From: Romanomermis culicivorax
Lineage: Eukaryota; Nematoda; Enoplea; Mermithida; Mermithidae
Length of the DNA: 64,000 bases
Reading direction: 5' to 3'
NCBI GenBank assembly: GCA_963922205.1
Contig: CAWUHX010000227.1
Span: forward strand, 186,001 to 250,000
The notes under the pieces were generated by a model that saw nothing but the letters and a program-made list of their open reading frames with translations, was not told the origin of the DNA and did not search any database. How positions within the stretch are numbered: position 1 is the stretch's first letter; each line of letters opens with the position of its first letter. Position numbers and translations under genes: made by a program. This document shows, one piece after another, positions 12,311 to 22,934 of this stretch.

Positions 12311-12944
12311 TTTCAATGTTATTCGTAATATCCTTTTTCTGTGTATTATTATAAGTGGTAAATTGTTGGTTTCAGACATAGAGATAAATGTATATGAACA
12401 AGCTCAAAAAACATATATAATGTTGCTGTCGACATTGTTGAGTGTTGTGTGGGTCAGTAGGTTTATCCTCTACTGGCGGCCCACACATACAATGATGTGG
12501 TTGAGGTATCCATTACGATAGCCGATTTGCATAATTTATTCGTATTTACAACGACGGTAAATAAAGGACGATAGAAAGACAAAAAGAGACAAATGAATAG
12601 TTGGCCAAAGGCCCAACTATTTATACACGGAAAAGATGCTCACGGAAAATTTACTTTTACAACCTAAAACTGAAACAAGCAAATTTATGGATTTTAGAGT
12701 GAGCAACCAAAAATTTATTTGTGCAACCAAAATTTTTTCCCAAGTTTCAGATTGCATTGCAACCTACCTATCTGGACTGTGCAAACCAAACCCTCTTTGA
12801 AAGTACAGTATAATTGAAGCTGCTGTTAAAAATCCAACCTGAGTTGAAAAAAAAAATTTACACTCCCCCTGTAAGAGCCACTGCTCGACGACAGATTTGA
12901 TTTCCTCGCTCGGCATTCGGCAATGCAATGCTCAAGCTCAATCA

Positions 12945-13025
12945 GTGTTTTTTTGTGCACGGACATTAGTGCCAATTGGCACAAAGGACCAAAAAAATTT
13001 GTGCCAATGGCACAAAAAATTTTTT
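12945..13025. repeat. Copy of the GTGCCAATTGGCAC palindromic repeat, inverted
   Basis: Reads TGTGCACGGACATTAGTGCC, then AATTGGCACAAAGG, the reverse of the arrangement at 3470-3560 and 45830-45910. Confidence 0.7.
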
Positions 13026-13254
13026 GCGCCCTAAAAACATTACTGAAAACCTTTAAAAAGTTTTATGCCGAAAGTTTGATAAAAACATAAACTAAGATAC
13101 TTACACCACACTAATTTGCAAAAAAATCGTGCCTACCTTATTTTATCTAACCACGTCAGTGTGATAAGAAAAACTGATCCAGAAAACGGTTTATAAACGA
13201 TTCGAAAAGGAATCGAATCGGATGCAACCACTGTTTTCTTCCCACGAACTTCTT

Positions 13255-13935
13255 TCCACAAATGTGGAAAGGGGTCAAATTTTTTTCCACATGTGGAAAA
13301 ATTTTTTTCGTCTCGAAATCTTTGTTTTTTCGCTTAAAAATGCTCACAGACGCTTTATCGCACTGTTTTTTAGCTTTTTTAAGCCCCTCCGTGTTTTTAG
13401 AGAAGTTAATTCATTAAAATTAAAGAAAAAATTGAAATGCTCGACTTTAAAGCCTAATCTGCAAGCATTGTGGAACAAATTTTCTAGCAAACTATCCAAG
13501 AGCATGATTGACTTTGAATTACATGAGAAATCGATGGTCAAGTAAGTCCTTTATGATGACAAGTGAAAGCCTAAAAAAAGAAAAAGAAAAGAAGAAAAAT
13601 TTATTTTTCGAACGAAGAGAAAAAAAAACAAAACAAAAACACATGTTAGTCTGGAAAAAGAAATACAACAAACACCGAGATTATTGGTTATTAATGCAGT
13701 ACGAAATAAAGAACAATGTGAAACTGTTAGCATACTGAAAGATCAAACAATAAAGATAGTAATCTTTCCGGCGCGAAGCACCGGAAAGTTTTTTGGGTGT
13801 ATTGACATTCTGGGACGCTGGAAAATCAATTTTCCGAACATTTTTATTTCTAGAATTAGATTCCAATTTTGTGTTCAAAAGTCGTAATTTCTAGAATTTC
13901 ATTTGAAAAATTTTAAAATCTATAATTTATTTGTA
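13255..13935 (+). repeat. Left part of a dispersed repeat, interrupted by an LTR element
   Basis: Starts with CCACAAATGTGGAAAG words, then follows the 0.7-kb arm seen at 669-1430: the GAAGTTAATTCATTAAAATT segment, the AAGCATTGTGGAACAAATTTT segment and the GGCGCGAAGCACCGGAAAG block. The match stops at about 13935 and resumes near 15200 with AATTAAAATGAGATAATACG. An LTR-element fragment and a G/C-run repeat fill the gap. Confidence 0.65.
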
Positions 13936-14274
13936 AACTCTCATTTCCGCATCGCATTTTTGCATTACGTCGATATACGCGTCATTATCGAAGATTTTTC
14001 GAGGATCGGTATCCTTCGGTTTTGGTTTTAGAAAGTTGAATTTTCGGTTTTCGACGATTTTCGGAGATAGAGATCGCGAGGTTTTTCGCGTTTTTAGCGG
14101 AGCGGACGTTTCCGGTAGATCGAAATTACGCTTATCTGCTTCGTAGAGAAGCGGTAGATTCGCGTTTTCGCAGTCGAAATTTTCGATTTCTCGGTTTTCG
14201 GGATTCGCTAGTTTCTTGTAGAAACCTTTTTCGTAACCGAGCGCTGTAGAGCGACGCGTGCGGTTTTCTTCCAT
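13927..14274 (-). pseudogene. Start of a gag-like ORF of an LTR element, truncated
   Basis: An ATG at 14274 opens 115 codons, beginning MEENRTRRSTALGYEKGFYK and rich in charged residues (LKTRKTSRSLSPKIVENRK, then KPKPKDTDPRKIF). It stands 58 bp after a primer-binding-like site and an LTR on the same strand, the place where gag starts in LTR retrotransposons. Base use is richer in CG than the surroundings. The ORF ends where the host repeat resumes, so only the first part survives. No capsid or zinc-knuckle motif is included, and the family (Ty3 or BEL/Pao) cannot be decided. Confidence 0.55.
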
Positions 14275-14331
14275 TTTTCGGATTTTCGATTTTTCACAAA
14301 TTTCGGCGTTTCCTCAACCTTTAGACGAGCT

Positions 14332-14344
14332 GGTACGGTCACCA
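14332..14344 (-). other. Probable tRNA primer-binding site
   Basis: On the minus strand TGGTGACCGTACC follows the LTR end by five bases. TGG plus GACC-type sequence resembles the primer-binding sites of arthropod and nematode LTR elements primed by tRNA-Arg (TGGCGACCGTGACA); the assignment is by similarity only. Confidence 0.45.
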
Positions 14345-14349
14345 AATTA

Positions 14350-14942
14350 TGTCGTGCGTGAGAAGTTGGAGATGATAGACGACGGAACGCAGATGAGAAA
14401 TTAGCTGTGTAGCTCGACGATTTATCGCGCGTTTAGAAGAGACGTACGGAACGTAGAAGAGCGTGCGGAACGCTGTAGACGAAACACTCGGAGTGTTTTA
14501 CGGAATCAACGCAACGATAGTCGAACGCAGGAGATTGACGGGCTCGTAGAGAGCGCTGTGTCAATTTATCCAGGGATCTTCGCTCAGGTCGTCAAAGGTT
14601 TTCGGATGCCGAAACTCGCGCCGTATTTTCTTATTCGCTTCGGAGTCTCTCTCGCTTACTCAAACTATTTTCCAAATAGTTTGACTCAACTTAGAACACA
14701 CGCTCGGTTTTCGATTTACTAGCGATGCTCAGAGCCAATCACAAAACCGACTGCTCACTAAGACAAACAAAACAAGAACTGACTTTATCACAATCTTGCT
14801 GCGAGTGTAATCTTTGATGTTGTAAACCTTCGGACAACTTTGAACAACTTCGAGCTCCGAAACGATGCATTCTTGCGAATCACTTTGAAAAGCTGACGAG
14901 CTTACTGTAGTCGATCGGCACACCACAACAGGAGGTCTTACA
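14350..14942 (-). repeat. LTR of a broken LTR retrotransposon (about 0.59 kb)
   Basis: On the minus strand the block begins TGTAAGACCTCC and ends CGACA, giving TG...CA ends, and is followed by a primer-binding-like site and a gag-like start. The 5' boundary is uncertain because the adjacent G/C-run repeat shares the CTGTAAGACCTCC words. No second LTR is in the window. Confidence 0.45.
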
Positions 14943-15205
14943 GGCATACCTGTACTTGGAGGGGGTTGGGGGGGGGGACCCCCCCCCCCCCAACTCGGCC
15001 AACCCAGTACCCAAAATCATTTCCCCCCCCAACCCCCCCCCCCAGTTGGGAAAAAATTAAAAAAATTCGCCATAAAGTGTATTTTTTTGGCCTTTTTTGG
15101 GAAAAATTTAGATTTTTTCCTACCCCCCCCCCCAAAATTTCGGATTTACCCCCCCCCCCCCCCAACTGGTCGGAGGTCTTACAGGTATGCTTACAGGTAT
15201 GATTT
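14941..15205. repeat. MITE-like repeat with G/C runs and TACAGGTATG ends
   Basis: Bounded by CATACCTGTA on the left and TTACAGGTATG on the right, with long runs of G and C inside (14955-15000, 15023-15045, 15121-15165). The same layout, with a TGTAAGAGGTCCGACCA segment after the left end, is at 45567-45975 and 47433-47626. The proline- and glycine-rich ORFs across it come from the homopolymer runs. Confidence 0.6.
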
Positions 15206-15490
15206 AAGATTATCAATTAAAATGAGATAATACGTTTAAGATGATGAAAACTATTATAGATTAAGTGATAAATGAAGGTAGACATTATAAAAGCCGCGCC
15301 TGAGCTACTTACTTAATGATGATTATTAAAGTTATAAAATTTTGAGGTTTGGACCTCCTAAAATGCACCAAAATGCATCTTTTCAATATGAAAACCTCAA
15401 ATTTTTCTTCTACATTTGTGGAAAGACCTCGAAAATTTTTTCCACATTATAGTGCAAAATGTGGAAGAAAAAAAACAGCGGATGCAAATA
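15200..15490 (+). repeat. Right part of the interrupted dispersed repeat
   Basis: Continues the family of 669-1430 and 46950-47290: GAGATAATACGTTTAAGATG, a GAAGGTAGACAT segment, AAATGCACCAAAATGCATC, and a pair of CCACATTTGTGG-type words. Confidence 0.65.
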
Positions 15491-15784
15491 AGAATTTGTT
15501 AGGCAGTTTATATATTTATATATGTTCGGCTACGAATTTCTTCCTAACACCAATGTAAATAAATTAAGGATGACTTGAAATGAAAAATATTTATTGCTGT
15601 TACACTAAACAAAAAAAACGGAAATGCAAAATGAAATACGTAATGTGATCGAATGAACTGGATTAGATGAAGGTGCAATTTCACAGCATACAGTAGAGTT
15701 GCAACTCTTATTTGAATTTCTCTATGACAACGCGCCTGCGGCTTTAAAACTAAAGCATGCATAATTTCCGTCATAGTCAAAAAG

Positions 15785-15821
15785 TCATTTATTTTCTTTT
15801 CCTTGAACCGAAAATAAAATT
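15785..15821 (-). repeat. Terminal repeat B2 of the YR retrotransposon
   Basis: A 37-bp block (TCATTTATTTTCTTTTCC, TTGAACCG, AAAATAAAATT), identical to 17226-17262. It marks the 3' end of the element on the minus strand. Confidence 0.85.
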
Positions 15822-15974
15822 GGCCACGGAAATGTACACATGAAGACGTTGCCTAAATTTCAGTATATACATGATGTTTGAAAAGAAATTTGTATACAAT
15901 GACGCCAAATGGTGCGTAATTTCGGAGCGAAAATTCGCCGCAATTGAAAAGACCTTAAAGAAAATTTACAGTTA

Positions 15975-17027
15975 CTAAATTAGCGATTTGGATACAGTAA
16001 GCCTCCTGGATAGCGAATTTTTGATATAGCAATTTTTGGCGTTGTCGGATTTCCAACGGCCATGTAGTTTAATGAGGTCGTGGGGAACTCCTGCTTCTGC
16101 TGCTGCGCTAGCCCCACCTGATCTTAAACTATGAGTTCCGTAGTGGGACGCATTCAAGCCGATTTGTTCGTAAAGTTTTTTCAATAATTCCCGGGCCCTT
16201 CCATATCCTAATCTACGATCTGTCATCTTTTCGACTGCATGATGCCTGACTATTGTACGAAACAAGTATTCTGATGAGTTGAGCTGTAATTTTGCTACAC
16301 TGATGTGAAGGAGGAGGGCTGTGCAAGGGCAAGATGGTTTGTCCGTTCGTGCGATTACAACTGATTGCCCTTCTCTGTAAGTGTCTGTCTTGCTGTGTGG
16401 CAGATTTATTCTGACGTGGTCTCGAAATATTTTTAAATCTGGCATTTTCATGTTCAATGTTTCTGAAATTCGTAGAAAACCGGCGAAGGATATTAGTACT
16501 AGGGCTAGAAGACGTGTATTAGTTAGTGTTGGTTCGTTCAGCAGGAGGTTGGCGATTTTTTTGACGTCCGATACTGCTAATGGCTCCTTGCGATTTATAG
16601 TAATCCTTTGTCGTCTAGCTGATTTTAAGACGGATGAAATTATTGGGTGTTGAGCTAGATCTTTGAAGCCCGACAGCTGGTGAATCCATGATATGGCCGA
16701 AAAAACTTGTACAGTTGTTGATGAGCTTAAGTTGATCTTGTTCAAGTATGATAAATAGATGGCCACATGCAGAGGGTTGGCAGGCAGAGGACAGACATTC
16801 TTCTGTGAGCTCCATTGGAACCATTTTTCCAGTTTTGAAGAATATATTTTCACGGTCGAAGTTGATTTTGATGCTAAAATACTGGATTTGAGCGTTTGGA
16901 TTTCTTGAGGACTGAAATTTGCATGATCTTCTAGTGATCTCCACCAGCCGACGTTGAATAGCATGCCTGAAAGTGTCGATATGGAAGCAAAATGTGCAGG
17001 GTGGGTGGGTGGGCATGCGGAACTCAA
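15975..17027 (-). CDS. Tyrosine recombinase (integrase of the YR retrotransposon)
   Basis: It cuts and rejoins DNA through a covalent tyrosine intermediate, integrating the element's circular DNA copy. The catalytic set is complete: R186 (FLRISE), H299 and R302 (HSLRSG), W325 with a nearby H322 (LHGRW), and Y334 (NCYIKN). The frame opens at a TTG at 17027 inside the A2 repeat; the first ATG is residue 22 (16964), so the protein is about 329-350 residues, normal for this family. The ORF starts at the end of A2 exactly as gag starts at the end of A1, which suggests that each copy of A supplies a promoter or leader. No stop or frame change interrupts it. Confidence 0.9.
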   Translation of the reverse strand: MSSACPPTHPAHFASISTLSGMLFNVGWWRSLEDHANFSPQEIQTLKSSILASKSTSTVKIYSSKLEKWFQWSSQKNVCPLPANPLHVAIYLSYLNKINLSSSTTVQVFSAISWIHQLSGFKDLAQHPIISSVLKSARRQRITINRKEPLAVSDVKKIANLLLNEPTLTNTRLLALVLISFAGFLRISETLNMKMPDLKIFRDHVRINLPHSKTDTYREGQSVVIARTDKPSCPCTALLLHISVAKLQLNSSEYLFRTIVRHHAVEKMTDRRLGYGRARELLKKLYEQIGLNASHYGTHSLRSGGASAAAEAGVPHDLIKLHGRWKSDNAKNCYIKNSLSRRLTVSKSLI

Positions 17028-17231
17028 AAATAGTGAGTTGGGAAAATAATATGTGGTGCAAAAAATTTTGAAGGAAATCGTATGAAAAGAGTAGGATTTG
17101 TGACGAAAAAAATGACCAAAGTGGAAGGGGCGGAGTTAAAATCTCTATTTATATGCGAATTTGTGATTCGCAAGTTCTGGCTGTTGGAGCTTTGCTCTCA
17201 AAGCTACAGTATACCGCAAAAAAGTTCATTT
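17015..17231 (-). repeat. Internal repeat A2 (promoter/leader copy)
   Basis: About 217 bp, identical to 20689-20906 except one visible base (GTGAGTTGGG here, GTGAGATGGG there). It overlaps B1 by about six bases, giving the B1-A2 junction typical of split direct repeats. A CTCTATTTATATGCG stretch (plus strand) could hold core promoter signals. Confidence 0.85.
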
Positions 17232-17262
17232 ATTTTCTTTTCCTTGAACCGAAAATAAAATT
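17226..17262 (-). repeat. Internal repeat B1 of the YR retrotransposon
   Basis: The 37-bp partner of the terminal B2 repeat, directly adjacent to A2. Confidence 0.85.
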
Positions 17263-17320
17263 ACTTTTTTGCTGATCATGTACTTTGTTCTGCAAAGTTA
17301 ATCAGTTCAGGCAGGTAAAG

Positions 17321-20184
17321 TTATTGTATTTCTGAGCATGTAAAGTTGATGCGAATAGCTAACAGATTGTTCGAAAATTTTTCTGGATGGAAAATGCTAT
17401 TTGGTAGACTGGCTGATATTAGACAAAACTTGGGGTTCAAGGTCACTTTGTCCTCGATAAAGGGGATCATTTGAGGACTGAACAGAACCGGCCAGAAAGG
17501 AGAACATTTCCATTCTGGAACTATCAAAGTTCCAGCAGACTTTGAAAATTTTAAGTGATTCAGACATTTAATGACTAGGTAAGGAGGAGGAACCAGCCAA
17601 TTGTTTTCATTTGTCCAAGAGACTGTGAAGCAGTCCACTGATTCTGTGTCAGGATTCCAAAAACGTGAGTTGAATCTGCTTATCTTCCTATTCAGGTGAG
17701 ATGCGAAGCGGTCTACAGTGTGAGGACCCCATTGACTATCCAGCATGTGAAAAATATTGTCTGAAATGCTCCAGTCGTCGTAATCTATGATTCTGCTAAG
17801 CTGATCTGCTATTTGATTTTCGTTTCTAGGTATCCAAAAGAGACTGAGTCTAATTCTATGGGACTCGAGTATTCTGAAGACGTTGAAAGCCATATCATTC
17901 AGTGAATCATTCATGCTGCCTTTTCTGATTATATAGAGTAGTGACTGGCAGTCTGTAAACCAAACTATACTCCTGTTATCCAGAAATCTGTGCAGCGCTA
18001 ATAAGCTAAGGTAAATGATTTTCAGTTCTCTGTACGTAGAGGACTGTTGCCTATCAAAAGATGACCACTGCACGTGTGCTACTTCTCCAGAATCAATAAA
18101 ATTTCGTAGGAGTTTTATGTCACCTTTTTTGCATCTGCTCTCTGGCCCTCCGTTTCTGTGTTTTGCCTTCTCTGGGCCAAACGAATGTTCTCTATCACAG
18201 AAGGACGCAGCCTCCATCTTGCCACCCTTGGCATTTTCTGCTGTCCCTGCAGCTGGACTCCGTGCCTTTTCGCAGCACATGCCATCTTTCAAATAACAAT
18301 GCACTTCTTGATGTGCTACAGTATTCCTGCCAACTGCTGCGCTATTCATAGCTATCTCCAGTGCCGAACTTTCGCGCTCAGGCGAAAGATTTTGTTGACA
18401 AATGACGTTTGCCGTCAAATTTATCTGGTCAGAAAAATAAATTGGACCACCAGCGTACAAGTCTGAAACAATATCTGGAAAGTCACCTCCACTTTTTTTG
18501 GTGGATGTTTTGCCAGTAATTTGACGTTCTCTAATGTCTGGGAACAAAAAGTTTTGATTGATGAAGCTTTTGCTGTTGCTAATATGAGAATAACTTTGAG
18601 AAGACTTTTGTCTAGGATGAAAAATATTAGAGGCTCCTGCTAGACTACTGGCGTCTGAAAAAACGAAAACTTCCGGAATTGAAGGTCGATAGATAGGTCT
18701 GGAGGAAATTTTTGGAAGTAAATGATACCAGAAGATACATTCTTTCTTGATCTTTGCAGATATTGTGATGTTTTTCCGCCAAAAGCACTTAGAGAATAAT
18801 CTGTACTTCAAGATTTCGTGAAAAAATGTCTTGGTCTTGAAAAAGGAAACGTTTCTGGTGACAAGAGAAAGTGAAATGATTTTTCCTGCTGAATAGCCAG
18901 GTCTCGAACCTTGCAAACTTTTCTGTTGAGGATCATCTGTAGATATGACCTTATGTTGTCCAATTTTTCTTGTGGTATCATGATTTGTCTGGCATATAAA
19001 TCAATTTGATATCCAAGCCAGGTCAACACTCTGCCTGGGAGCCATGTCGACTTTTCCTCGTTGTACATCAGTCCTGCCTTGGCCAAGTCTGACTGAACTA
19101 ATTTAGCTTGATCCGCAGCTGATTTCTTGCTTTCAGAAGCCACTAGGCCATCGTCCAAGTACAGCACAATTTTCAGTCCTGCTTGCCTCCATTTTTTTAC
19201 CAGTGGTCGTAGCAGTTTTGTGAAAATGAAAGGAGCTGTAGAGAGCCCAAAAGGCAGAACGTTAAAGCAAAAATAGTAAACACGCCCAGAGAAATTCCAA
19301 GAGAAGCCCAAATATTTGCGAAAGTTTTCGTTGAATTCTACGTGGTGATATCCTTTTTTGAGGTCGAAAGAAAAAATGTATGAAGATGATTGTAAATACT
19401 GTTCTGCGACCCTGTAATCTTCGAGCTTAAAGCTGTTCAAGACCAAATATTGGTTCAAGTGTCTAAGGTCAAGAATCAGACGTAATTTTCCTGAGGATTG
19501 CTTGGCTACTGACAGAGGATTGCATAAGTGAGGTCGTTCTTTGAGGGCAGAAATGCAGCCATTCTTAAAGAGCTCGCAAATTGAGAGGGAAACGAAATTT
19601 TTGTTGTGTCTTGCACTGCAATTATTTTCGAAATGAGCCCTCTCTGGGCGACAATTCAAAGGCAGACAGTAACCGTTTTGGATAGTATCCAGTATCAAGT
19701 TTGATGAAGTTAGGGTTCTCCAAAATGTAATATTTTTCGATAAAGTTTTTTCCAGATTGTATTGTTGCAAGGAATTGAAAAAAGCAGACAGATTTTTGCC
19801 CGTTATATTCATGAGAGAACCGATCAGATTTTTTCTGTAATTGATTTCAGATTCGTCATAAGCATGTTCCTCAGGATAGGTTTTCTCACCTTCTACATCC
19901 ATTTTAGGGGTGTGAGCGTGCTGGATTGGTAAAACCGTTGGTGCAGTGATTGGCCCAGTGGTCGAGATCGCCACATTTGAAGCGACCTGGCTTTGATTTG
20001 TTGCTAGTGCCAAAACGGCTAAACGTCGACGTTTTGCCCCCGAAATTGTTGCTGCGCCAGCCAATTGGGGCTCCTTGACTGGCGGAACGAGAGAAACGAT
20101 TGGACGACGTCGTACTTTTCTCTTTTCGTTTTCGTTGTGCTCTCGATTCTGCGCTACGCAGTCTTTTTTCGTCGTCTGAATCAT
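17321..20184 (-). CDS. Reverse transcriptase / RNase H of the YR retrotransposon (frame changed)
   Basis: Two overlapping frames. The first (20184-18808) has the RT palm: LRLILDLRHLN near residue 240, D274 in FSFDLKKGYH, a LPFGLSTAPF motif near 310, and YLDD at 342-345. The second (18916-17321) resumes at AGKIISLSL, which continues the RT thumb, so the frame change falls near 18890 in GACCTGGCTATTCAGCAGG. It could be an inactivating indel or programmed slippage. The RNase H domain has D88 (FVFSDAS), E297 (STYREL), D322 (FTDCQS) and D in NQIADQLS, counted in the second frame. About 180 extra residues (about 97-277, positions 18085-18628) separate the first two acids, far more than in compact RNases H. 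A C-terminal tail of about 130 residues has no recognised domain. Gag overlaps the 5' part in another frame. Confidence 0.85.
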
Positions 20185-20701
20185 CAGCTAAATCGTCTTT
20201 TTCGTACTTGTAAGCTGCTGCCCAGCCGCCTGAGCTTCTGTCGGCAAAGCGAATCAATTTCTGACGTCGTAAAAGCGCCGATATGGCTGATTGCACGTTG
20301 GACAAGGCTTGGGACGCAGTGTTCTCCCTGGACTGGTACAGTAAACCGGACGTCAGGTTTAATGCGTCCAGCATCTTCTCGTTGAATTCGAACTGCCTCT
20401 TGTCCAAGTCCGAATTCCATTTCAGCTCTGTTGCTTTGAGCTTATATGACTGCACACGCTCTGGGGGATCACGTGGTTGAGTGTGCCCCGATTTTTTGAA
20501 AGTTGCCAGGAATTGGTTGAACTGGCGTAAGATTGATGTTGAACGGCTGCGACTATGGCTCCGTTGCGTAGCGCGACTTCGTACTGTATCTTCCGACGGT
20601 GAACGACTTTTCCTCCTTGATCTGCGTTCGTTCGTATCGTTTTGACGTTGTCCGTCCGTTTGATCATTATCAGAAGGCATAGTCGCTGATGCGGAACTCA
20701 A
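19904..20701 (-). CDS. Gag-like protein of the YR retrotransposon
   Basis: 265 codons from a TTG at 20701; the first ATG is residue 8 (20680), in MPSDNDQTDGQRQND. The N-terminal part is rich in Arg/Ser, the middle has a helix-rich segment (LDKRQFEFNEKMLDALNLTS), and the end holds FKCGDLDHWANHC, a CCHC zinc-knuckle layout in which the first Cys is replaced by Arg (codon CGC, one transition from TGC). Gag packages the RNA template. It overlaps the pol frame by about 280 bases. Confidence 0.8.
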   Translation of the reverse strand: MSSASATMPSDNDQTDGQRQNDTNERRSRRKSRSPSEDTVRSRATQRSHSRSRSTSILRQFNQFLATFKKSGHTQPRDPPERVQSYKLKATELKWNSDLDKRQFEFNEKMLDALNLTSGLLYQSRENTASQALSNVQSAISALLRRQKLIRFADRSSGGWAAAYKYEKDDLADDSDDEKRLRSAESRAQRKRKEKSTTSSNRFSRSASQGAPIGWRSNNFGGKTSTFSRFGTSNKSKPGRFKCGDLDHWANHCTNGFTNPARSHP

Positions 20702-20906
20702 AAATAGTGAGATGGGAAAATAATATGTGGTGCAAAAAATTTTGAAGGAAATCGTATGAAAAGAGTAGGATTTGTGACGAAAAAAATGACCAAAGTGGAA
20801 GGGGCGGAGTTAAAATCTCTATTTATATGCGAATTTGTGATTCGCAAGTTCTGGCTGTTGGAGCTTTGCTCTCAAAGCTACAGTATACCGCAAAAAAGTT
20901 CATTTA
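20689..20906 (-). repeat. Terminal repeat A1 of the YR retrotransposon
   Basis: The 5' end of the element on the minus strand and partner of A2. Sequence identity with A2 ends at GTTCATTTA, which marks the boundary with host DNA. Confidence 0.85.
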
Positions 20907-22930
20907 AAAAATGAGATGAATGACTTATTTTGTGATCATTTCCCACAGCCATACCAAAGAATATCAATACATTGGATGCCCAAGACTGATTTCCAACTTC
21001 AAATCTATGCAAATAGTGGACTTTCAGGCTCATTTCATAGACCAAAATTTTTTTCTGATAATCCGTCTAAAAATACTACGTACTACTTGGACTTGAACTA
21101 AATTCTGTTGTACAATACGGTTTAAAAAGCATATTGTCTCTGAGCCTTAAACATTTTTTATGGTCTATTTTAAAGCATACATGCACAGTTTGGGGGGTTT
21201 GACTCCCAGCAGACCTTGATTGGCCCGCAGCAGATTTGACTACCCAATGATCTAGAGAGAAGAGAAAGTTGTCATAAAAATGGAAATGATGCTGTAGTTT
21301 AACAATTTTTCTGAACAAAGCATGCTTGAAGTCCAAAAAAGTAACATTAAAACTTGAAAAAGTGATTCTAGGCAAATAATTTCACATATCTGACTAATAT
21401 AAAATGAAGGATATGCTTCTTAGATGTTAAAAGACCTATCTAAGATCTTTTTTCATTATCAAGAACGAAAATAAATTTTGTATTCCACACCCTGCCTTGG
21501 ATGACCACCAAGCAGAATTTCTAGCGAATCGATAAGAGTAAGCCCAATTCAGAAGTGAAAAAATTCTAGGGTCTTTGTCGCCGAGGCATCAGAAGGTTTT
21601 AGCTTTGCCTAAAGAATGTGAAACCTAAAAAACATCGAGTGTGCGTGTTTATACGAAAATTTTGTTTTGGTTATTTTTATATAGTTTTTTCTGAAAGTCC
21701 CGATTCACCGAAAGTCCAGATACTCCGAATGATTAATAAAATTCCCGTTTCTCCGAACAATGTAGTAGTCCCTATTATCCGGCCAACCTTGTTATCCTAG
21801 TAGAATATTTTTTGATTTTTGGATCTCAGTGTCCAAGAGTGATCCGATGTTGTGGTATCGCTTATTTTGAAGTTTAGGCTTAACAGTCTGCTTAGGCTTG
21901 TCGCGGGCTATCACCGACGGTCGCTGATTAAATCCTAGGAATCGACGACAATCAACGAAAATCGGCGATTTCACTTCTGAATAGGGCTTAAGTTGGACTG
22001 CGAAAAAAATAGTCATCTTATTAATGAAAAAAAATTTCTCGTTCATTTTAAGCGACATATGGACAGAAAATTTTCTGCGGTAATCAAGTCAAATGCATTA
22101 AGGTGTCGATACAATTCTATCCAAATCAAAATCGGATGAGCCCGTTTCTTAAATTTTGGCTTCAATTTTTTCATGGAGAAAATCCTGTATTCTAACTGTA
22201 TATAGATCTCAATTCCATAAAAATTGCATGTTAACTTTAACTTAGTCGCTGCATCGTGTGCATGTAACTATACTTGAGATTTGTGGAGATGTGAACCAAC
22301 AAGTCACACGTGTATGAAATTTTCACTTGTAATTATTTACAAAGATAATTACAAAATTTACGTGGTGAGATTGAATATTTTTGACATTTGCATAGTTATT
22401 CATCATATGCTGCGGATATTTCTCAGAATTTCTCTTGAATTTTCCAAAAAAAATTTCATATGCGACCTTGTTGTTTCAGAACCGATTTTTTTCAATTTTG
22501 AACACGAAAAAAATTCCTATTGGCAAATTCGGTCGCCATATCCGCAATTTTCAAGAACAAGAGTAAATTTCACAGAGAAATATATAAAACAATCTCTTCT
22601 GAACAATTTTCAGTTGAAGAACATTATGCAACGAAAGTACTTTGTCAATGTGTACTATGAAAATATAGGAAAATGTGTCATGGCAATAATGTTGTTGGTA
22701 AATAAGGTTCTTTTTGAAGACCTTTCGCCCTATCAAGGCTGGTCGGGCCGATTTTACAGCCCCCAAACTTGTTTCCCCATGTCTGGCCCAGCCAAGGCTG
22801 TGAAATGATTCAGGTTAAGTACTCCTTTACCCAATTTTTTGAATGCGCATTTATGGCCTTGAATATGTAGGATCAAGAAGTTTCCTTGTATCTCTTTTTT
22901 TGCAAATACAGTTATTTCTTAGACATCCAC
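20907..22930. other. No gene recognised
   Basis: AT-rich. At 21690-21785 a stretch built of CCGA-containing phrases (GTCCCGATTCACCGAAAG and relatives) resembles 31575-31670. The 175-codon plus-strand ORF at 22281-22808 is Phe/Ile/Tyr-rich with no motif and is not called. Confidence 0.4.
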
Positions 22931-22934
22931 TTTT

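Larger units (their letters stand above)
15785..20906 (-). mobile_element. PAT/DIRS-like YR retrotransposon
   Basis: An element of about 5.1 kb on the minus strand. The order is: terminal repeat A1 (20906-20689), gag (20701-19904), pol (20184-17321), an internal B1-A2 junction (17262-17015), tyrosine recombinase (17027-15975), and terminal repeat B2 (15821-15785). Split direct repeats plus a tyrosine recombinase in place of an integrase define the PAT/Ngaro-type DIRS retroelements, which insert by recombination and make no target-site duplication. The two A copies differ at one visible position out of about 217, so the insertion is young, although a frame change in pol and a lost zinc-knuckle cysteine suggest that this copy is not autonomous. 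Confidence 0.9.

Noticed and set aside
14938-15216. Pro-rich and Gly-rich ORFs on both strands
   Set aside because: They come from homopolymer C and G runs in a MITE-like repeat.
18015-18466. Plus-strand ORFs of 93 and 102 codons
   Set aside because: Antisense shadows of the reverse transcriptase/RNase H gene.
22281-22808. 175-codon plus-strand ORF
   Set aside because: Rich in Phe/Ile/Asn/Lys as expected from AT-rich noncoding DNA, no motif and no splice context linking it to the ZP gene.
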